In this document: positions 60,291 to 64,000 of the stretch, in pieces | Numbering within the stretch: position 1 is the first letter of the stretch | Layout: the number at the start of each line of letters is the position of its first letter | DNA from: Sphingopyxis macrogoltabida | GTDB taxonomy: Bacteria; Pseudomonadota; Alphaproteobacteria; Sphingomonadales; Sphingomonadaceae | Assembly (NCBI RefSeq): GCF_001314325.1 | Contig: NZ_CP009429.1 | Location: 2,170,501 to 2,234,500, forward strand | Direction: 5' to 3' | DNA: 64,000 nucleotides | Notes under the pieces: model-generated | Seen by the model: the letters and a program-made list of their open reading frames with translations, nothing else | Database searches by the model: none | What the model was told of the DNA's origin: nothing | Program-made: the position numbers and the translations under genes

Positions 60291-60773
60291 ATGCCGAATA
60301 CGTCCGATAGCGACCCTGCAACCCCCGAAAACTTTGCTCTCGAAGGGGGCTGTGCTTGCGGGGCGGTTCGTTACCGCCTCGAAGAGAAGCCCTATGACAC
60401 CGGATGGTGCCACTGCCGGGTCTGCCAGCATGTCTCGGGTTCGGGAGGCATGGTCTTCACGACGGTGCATCTGGACCGGTACCATATCCTCGCTGGCGAG
60501 GAGCATATCGGACACTTCGCATCGACGAGCTTCGGGACGCGCAGCTTCTGCCGGATGTGCGGCTCGCCGCTGACGATCCATGTGCGCCATCAGGCCGACG
60601 AGATCGATATCGCCGCGGGCACGCTCGACGATCCCGAAGAAATTGCGCCAGCCTTCCATCTCTATACGGCCGAGGCGCCGAGCTGGATGCCGATGGTGGC
60701 ATTCCTTCCGCGCTACAAGGCCCTCCGACCGAAGACGCGCGGGCTCGACGAGGGCGTGACGGAGGCGGGCTGA
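60291..60773 (+). CDS. GFA-family zinc protein (formaldehyde-activating-enzyme fold)
   Basis: A 160-residue GFA/CENP-V-fold protein with the zinc cysteines in EGGCACGAVRYRL, WCHCRVCQHVSGSG and RSFCRMCGSPLTI. The glutathione-dependent formaldehyde-activating function belongs to one member only; the substrate here is unknown. It lies alone between two intergenic stretches. Confidence 0.9.
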   Translation: MPNTSDSDPATPENFALEGGCACGAVRYRLEEKPYDTGWCHCRVCQHVSGSGGMVFTTVHLDRYHILAGEEHIGHFASTSFGTRSFCRMCGSPLTIHVRHQADEIDIAAGTLDDPEEIAPAFHLYTAEAPSWMPMVAFLPRYKALRPKTRGLDEGVTEAG

Positions 60774-61185
60774 GGCACCTTAGAAAATCAAGGTGAACGC
60801 GATCGCGTGAGTATTCCGCCTCGAACTGAGAGAGCGATAGACGGCAAAGGGCTCCGCCGATCGGCGAAGCCCTTCGTCGCTCTCGAACCCGGACCGGCGG
60901 GAGCCCCCCAGCTCCCGGCCCGGACGAGAATCAGGCATGCGCCTTAGACGAGCAGAATCTGGCGGACCTTGATCCATGTTTCCCAAGTTGGCGATTGCCG
61001 AGACGAGCCGTTCGCTCTTCCCTACGCAGACAGGGACGTCACCGCGCAGGTGAGGGATCGGCTCGACAGCTACCCGCCGCGTCTGGGCCGGGCGCAACCG
61101 CTTGTCGAGCGGAGCGTTTCCGAACCAGATCGCGACGAAACCGAGCGTCGAACGGACGCTTGCTACCTCATTGAAAGGACAGATC
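60774..61185. other. Intergenic region with stem-loop and EcfG-type promoter
   Basis: 412 bases without a credible gene; the open frames seen on the minus strand here are arginine/serine-rich shadows. GGGCTCCGCCGATCGGCGAAGCCC-like complementarity at 60848-60871 forms a strong hairpin, possibly terminating the GFA transcript. The promoter for the lipoprotein is at 61095-61119. Confidence 0.5.
61095..61119 (+). promoter_or_regulatory. EcfG-type promoter, GCAAC variant, for PRC-barrel lipoprotein
   Basis: GCAAC, 16 bases, CGTT followed by TC; the predicted start is about 60 bases before the ATG at 61186. Confidence 0.6.
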
Positions 61186-61590
61186 ATGCGCATCCTTCTC
61201 CTAGGTGCCTGCTCCGCACTTCTTCTCGCAGCCTGCGACAGCAAGCAGGAAGCGGCCGAGGACAGGATGGAACGCGCGGCCGAGACCAGCGCCACTGTGG
61301 CCGGTCCGGTCCCCGCGGCGCTCGGTCTCAGCGAGGCACAGCTTCTCGACGCCGACATCGTCGGTGCGGACGGGAAGGATCTGGGCGACGTATCGCAGGT
61401 ACTGCGCGGCACCGACGACAAGGTGGACCGTCTTCTCGTCGAGCTCGATGGCATCGGTCCGGACCGCTATGTTCATGTGCCGGTGCAAGGCCTCAAGGTG
61501 GTCGTGCGCGGCGACGACACCGATCTTCAGACGAGCATGACCAAGGCCGACCTCGACGCGCTGCCCGAGGTCAAGCTGCCGGCGCCTTGA
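61186..61590 (+). CDS. PRC-barrel lipoprotein
   Basis: A 134-residue lipoprotein: lipobox LLAACDS (Cys near 16), a charged helix, then a PRC-barrel-like beta domain (DADIVGADGKDLGDVSQVLRGTDDKVDRLLVELDGIG...). PRC-barrel proteins occur in stress-response and membrane-linked contexts. The ATG at 61186 starts the signal peptide. It is the first of two plus-strand genes; the hydrolase follows after 27 bases. Confidence 0.85.
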   Translation: MRILLLGACSALLLAACDSKQEAAEDRMERAAETSATVAGPVPAALGLSEAQLLDADIVGADGKDLGDVSQVLRGTDDKVDRLLVELDGIGPDRYVHVPVQGLKVVVRGDDTDLQTSMTKADLDALPEVKLPAP

Positions 61591-61617
61591 GATCATGATG
61601 ATCGAGGGATGTGAGCG

Positions 61618-62484
61618 GTGACGGTAGAAATCTTCCACCGGCGCATCGATGTCGGCGGCGTCGGCATCTTCTACCGCGAGGCGGGCCCGCCCGACGCCCC
61701 GGTGCTATTGTTGCCGCATGGCTATCCCTGCTCGTCGTTCGAGTTTCGCAATCTCCTGCCGCGACTTGGCGATCGGTGGCGGCTGCTTGCACCCGACTAT
61801 CCCGGCATGGGCTACAGCGATACGCCCGAGCATTTCGACTATAGCTTCGACGGCTATGCGCAGCTTCTCGACGGGTTCGTGCGCGCACTCGGCGTCGAGA
61901 ATTTCGCCATCTATCTTCACGATTTCGGATCGCCAATCGGCGTGCGTCTCGCGATCATGAAGCCTGAGCGCATCGTCGCGCAGATCATCCAGAATGGCGA
62001 TATTCCGTACGAGGATGCGCTGGGCGACAAATATGCCGAGATCGAGAAGAGCTGGTCGCTTCCCGAGCCCGACATGCGCGCCGAAATCGGCAAGGCAATC
62101 AGCGAAGAGGTTTTTCGCGACGAGTTTCTGAATAACGTACGGCCAGAGCTCGCCCCGCGCATTCCACCCGATCTCTGGCAACTTCACTGGTCGCTGATCA
62201 CCCCGAGGCGCCTGGAGATCGCCATCGACCTCATCGCCGGCCTCAAGGCCAACCGGTCCTGGTTCGGCGAACATCGGCGCTATCTGCGCGACCACCGCCC
62301 GCCGACGCTCATCGTCTGGGGACCGCAGGATTTCTATATGCCCGAGAAGTCCGCGCGCGCCTATCTGCGCGACCTTCCGGGCGCCGAGCTGCATCTGCTC
62401 GACGGCGGCCATTGGCTGCTCGAGACCAATCTCGAAGAAGTTGTGCTGCTGATCCGGGACTTCCTGGACCGGACGCTGAGCTGA
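61618..62484 (+). CDS. Alpha/beta hydrolase with Asp nucleophile (dehalogenase/epoxide-hydrolase-like)
   Basis: A 288-residue alpha/beta hydrolase. HGYP (residues 34-37) forms the oxyanion hole and HDFGSPIG puts Asp102 at the nucleophile position, as in haloalkane dehalogenases and epoxide hydrolases. Asp and His of the triad are likely in VWGPQDFY and LDGGHWLLE. GTG start at 61618. True dehalogenase halide-binding residues cannot be assigned by eye. It is followed by a stem-loop at 62547. Confidence 0.88.
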   Translation: MTVEIFHRRIDVGGVGIFYREAGPPDAPVLLLPHGYPCSSFEFRNLLPRLGDRWRLLAPDYPGMGYSDTPEHFDYSFDGYAQLLDGFVRALGVENFAIYLHDFGSPIGVRLAIMKPERIVAQIIQNGDIPYEDALGDKYAEIEKSWSLPEPDMRAEIGKAISEEVFRDEFLNNVRPELAPRIPPDLWQLHWSLITPRRLEIAIDLIAGLKANRSWFGEHRRYLRDHRPPTLIVWGPQDFYMPEKSARAYLRDLPGAELHLLDGGHWLLETNLEEVVLLIRDFLDRTLS

Positions 62485-62546
62485 CGCCAGCCGGCGCCAA
62501 GGTTTCATTCGCGCCGCCGGAGCCGATCCGAGGCTCCGAAACGATA

Positions 62547-62570
62547 AAGGGCGCCGGAACCGGCGCCCTT
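62547..62570. terminator. Convergent stem-loop terminator
   Basis: AAGGGCGCCGG/CCGGCGCCCTT with a two-base loop lies between the hydrolase (rightward) and the small lipoprotein (leftward). There is no long U tract on either side, but the stem is strong and its position fits a bidirectional terminator. Confidence 0.6.
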
Positions 62571-62595
62571 CACCCTGCCCTTAGGGAAGGCAGTC

Positions 62596-62871
62596 TTATT
62601 TCTTCTGGGTGTCGCCGACGCCGGTTTCGGACGGAGCGATCTCGCCATTGTCGTCCATCGCGTTGGCCTTTTCTTCGCCCTGCTCTTCGACGACATCGGC
62701 CTTCTGCTCCATTGCCTCTTTGGCGGGACCTTCGGGCATCGCGTCGGCCTGATCGTCGATCGCCTCGGCTTTCGCTTCGGCCTGGTCCTCGACCTTGTCG
62801 GCGGCGGGGCTCTGGCACGCACCGAGCGCGAGGGCCGAGGTTGCGGCGAGGGTTACGAACAGCTTCTTCAT
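62596..62871 (-). CDS. Small acidic lipoprotein
   Basis: A 91-residue lipoprotein: MKKLFVTLAATSALALGACQSP (lipid Cys at residue 19) followed by a repetitive acidic, alanine/glutamate-rich stretch (KVEDQAEAKAEAIDDQADAMPEG...) that probably forms an extended helix. No family recognised. An exact EcfG promoter sits 32 bases upstream. Confidence 0.82.
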   Translation of the reverse strand: MKKLFVTLAATSALALGACQSPAADKVEDQAEAKAEAIDDQADAMPEGPAKEAMEQKADVVEEQGEEKANAMDDNGEIAPSETGVGDTQKK

Positions 62872-62902
62872 CGAAAGTCTCCCTGTGATGACTGCCCTTG
62901 CT

Positions 62903-62927
62903 AACGCAGCGAGGGCCACGGGGTTCC
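62903..62927 (-). promoter_or_regulatory. Sigma-EcfG promoter for small lipoprotein
   Basis: Minus strand: GGAAC, 16 bases, CGTT. Exact match to the general stress promoter; the transcript would start about 24 bases before the ATG at 62871. Confidence 0.85.
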
Positions 62928-62951
62928 GCAAGGCCGCCCAGTGAAAAATCG

Positions 62952-63749
62952 TCAGCGCCGCGAAGCCATAATCCGAGCGATCATGTCCTCGTCGCGAAGC
63001 CGCCGCCAACGCGCCTCGACGAAGCTGTGGACGCCGAAAAGAAAGAGGCCGGCGGCGACGAGCAGATAGAGAGGCGGATTGTCGGTCAGCGCCGAGAGCG
63101 CGTCGCCGAGACCCTTGACCTCTCCCGCGGCGCCGAACCAGCCGCCGCGAATGAGCGAGGCGCCGATGACCGCGAACACGACCGCGCGCGCCGCAAGTCC
63201 CGCCCGTCCCACGGGCACTGCCCACCCCGGCGCGGCTGCATCGAGATGCTTTGCAAATTCGGTGGTCCAGGCCTTGACGGCTTGCTGCACGGCCGCCGCG
63301 AGGAAACCGGCGCCGACGAGCCCGAGCAGGAGGCCGCCAAGCGGCAAATCGAGCAGCATGCCCGCCGCTTCTTTTTCGCGCCCTTCTTCGGCGCCGCCGC
63401 CCGAGGCGAGGCGAAGCGCCGCCCAAGCCAGGATGAAATGGGCGATACCGCTCGCCGCATAGCCAACACGCACCGCGACACCCTTTGCGCCCGCCCCCTT
63501 ATTCTCGCTGTCGAGCGCCGCCCCGTAGAGGCGGTAGGCGCCGTAGAGCGCCAGCCCCATTGCGAGGAGGGCGAGAAGGATCGAACCGGCAGGCATGTCG
63601 CGGACAGAGCGGAACACAGCCTGCGGACTGGCGTCGTCGGCAGACGAACCGGTGAGCGCAATCCATGCGAGCAGGCAATAGACGACCCCGCGCGCGAACC
63701 ATCCCGTCCGCGCAAATGTCTCGAGCCGCCGCAGCCTGTCCATGGTCAC
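62952..63749 (-). CDS. DUF1206 membrane protein
   Basis: A 265-residue protein with six helices in three repeated pairs (for example FARGVVYCLLAWIAL, YAASGIAHFILAWAALRL, LAARAVVFAVIGASLI), the DUF1206 pattern. It begins MTMDRL; the ATG two codons later is possible. Function unknown, often found with stress genes. An exact EcfG promoter lies 27 bases upstream. Confidence 0.9.
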   Translation of the reverse strand: MTMDRLRRLETFARTGWFARGVVYCLLAWIALTGSSADDASPQAVFRSVRDMPAGSILLALLAMGLALYGAYRLYGAALDSENKGAGAKGVAVRVGYAASGIAHFILAWAALRLASGGGAEEGREKEAAGMLLDLPLGGLLLGLVGAGFLAAAVQQAVKAWTTEFAKHLDAAAPGWAVPVGRAGLAARAVVFAVIGASLIRGGWFGAAGEVKGLGDALSALTDNPPLYLLVAAGLFLFGVHSFVEARWRRLRDEDMIARIMASRR

Positions 63750-63775
63750 TGTCCTGATGGTTGAACCATCAAGCC

Positions 63776-63800
63776 AACGCAGGCTGGACCCGGCAGTTCC
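63776..63800 (-). promoter_or_regulatory. Sigma-EcfG promoter for DUF1206
   Basis: Minus strand: GGAAC, 16 bases, CGTT. The predicted start is about 20 bases before the DUF1206 ATG at 63749. Confidence 0.85.
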
Positions 63801-63897
63801 TCGCCACTCCCCAGCCGCAGGGGATCACCCCCTCCCGGCCACTCCATTTCGCTCACCGCCGCCGCACCGCCCGTGCCGCCACAGCAACTTCAGCGGT

Positions 63898-63999
63898 TCA
63901 GCCGGAAGATTTCGTAAAGGCCCCGGCCACGAAATCGCGGCCTGTCCGCAGGCCGACCGGATCGACGCTGTGCGCGACGCCGTAGGAGATATGCGTCTC
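63898..63999 (-). CDS. C-terminal end of an unknown protein (cut by window edge)
   Basis: In the frame ending at the TGA 63900-63898, the last 33 codons read ETHISYGVAHSVDPVGLR and then TGRDFVAGAFTKSSG, a balanced composition that looks coding. The rest lies outside the window. Family not recognisable from this fragment. Confidence 0.45.
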   Translation of the reverse strand, partial: ETHISYGVAHSVDPVGLRTGRDFVAGAFTKSSG

Positions 64000-64000
64000 G

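Noticed and set aside
60780..61454. A 224-codon minus-strand frame over the intergenic region and the PRC-barrel gene.
   Set aside because: Serine/arginine-rich composition, overlaps a good lipoprotein gene, no ribosome site.
1..64000. CRISPR arrays, tRNA or rRNA genes, insertion sequences.
   Set aside because: No regular spacer-repeat series, no T-loop-like GTTCGA context with cloverleaf partners and no transposase-like protein was seen on either strand.

Overview
The window is high-GC DNA from an alphaproteobacterium, most likely a sphingomonad (Sphingomonadales). Three things point there. LexA boxes of the alphaproteobacterial form (GTTC-N7-GTTC) precede two DNA-damage operons. Promoters of the alphaproteobacterial general-stress sigma factor EcfG (GGAAC-N16/17-CGTT) recur through the right-hand half. 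The conjugation genes have the trb/rlxS layout common on sphingomonad integrative elements. No tRNA, rRNA, CRISPR array, integrase or transposase was recognised.

Region 1 (1-18.4 kb) is the conjugation part of an integrative and conjugative element (ICE) or a plasmid derived from one. Reading leftward on the minus strand are three DUF736 genes, a FitA/VapC-type toxin-antitoxin pair, small unknown genes, a regulatory gene (DUF6499 plus DUF2285) split by a frameshift, a small helix-turn-helix protein, DUF2840, a TraF-like peptidase, a lytic transglycosylase, the relaxase, a possible oriT, the coupling protein TraG, a CopG-like protein and trbB-C-D-E-J-K-L, with trbL cut by the window edge. A plus-strand cassette (membrane-tethered LuxR-type regulator, two unknown proteins, a RadC-winged-helix fusion) sits between copG and trbB, where the two halves of the transfer operon normally meet.

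Region 2 (18.4-32.3 kb) is rich in DNA-damage genes. A LexA box precedes imuA-imuB-dnaE2, the mutagenic translesion polymerase cassette. A second LexA box precedes an unknown gene, a degenerate SRAP/YedK protein lacking the catalytic residues, an intact SRAP protein, a DUF6961 protein and an AlkB-family dioxygenase. Between them lie a diguanylate cyclase with an internal deletion, lipoproteins, a hydrolase, DUF1328 and DUF3606 stress genes and a retropepsin-like protease. An HU gene follows.

Region 3 (32.2-49.1 kb) holds a secreted EEP-family nuclease/phosphatase and a respiratory block: a caa3-type cytochrome oxidase (cytochrome c, CoxB with a c-haem domain, a fused CoxA-CoxC), CtaG, cytochrome b561, a di-haem cytochrome, a sorbosone-dehydrogenase-like lipoprotein, DedA, a YdeP/FdhF-like molybdoenzyme, a catalase-family protein and a flavodoxin-like reductase.

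Region 4 (49.2-64 kb) carries a cation exporter, a CHASE3 kinase / Rcp1-like regulator / receiver-HWE-kinase operon, a lone receiver and many small stress proteins (DUF2945, CinA-like, hemerythrin, DUF421, DUF3606, CsbD-like, PNPOx-like, GFA, PRC-barrel lipoprotein, DUF1206). Many have a recognisable EcfG promoter, so the right half reads as a general-stress-response island. Whether it is ICE cargo or neighbouring chromosome cannot be decided from this window.
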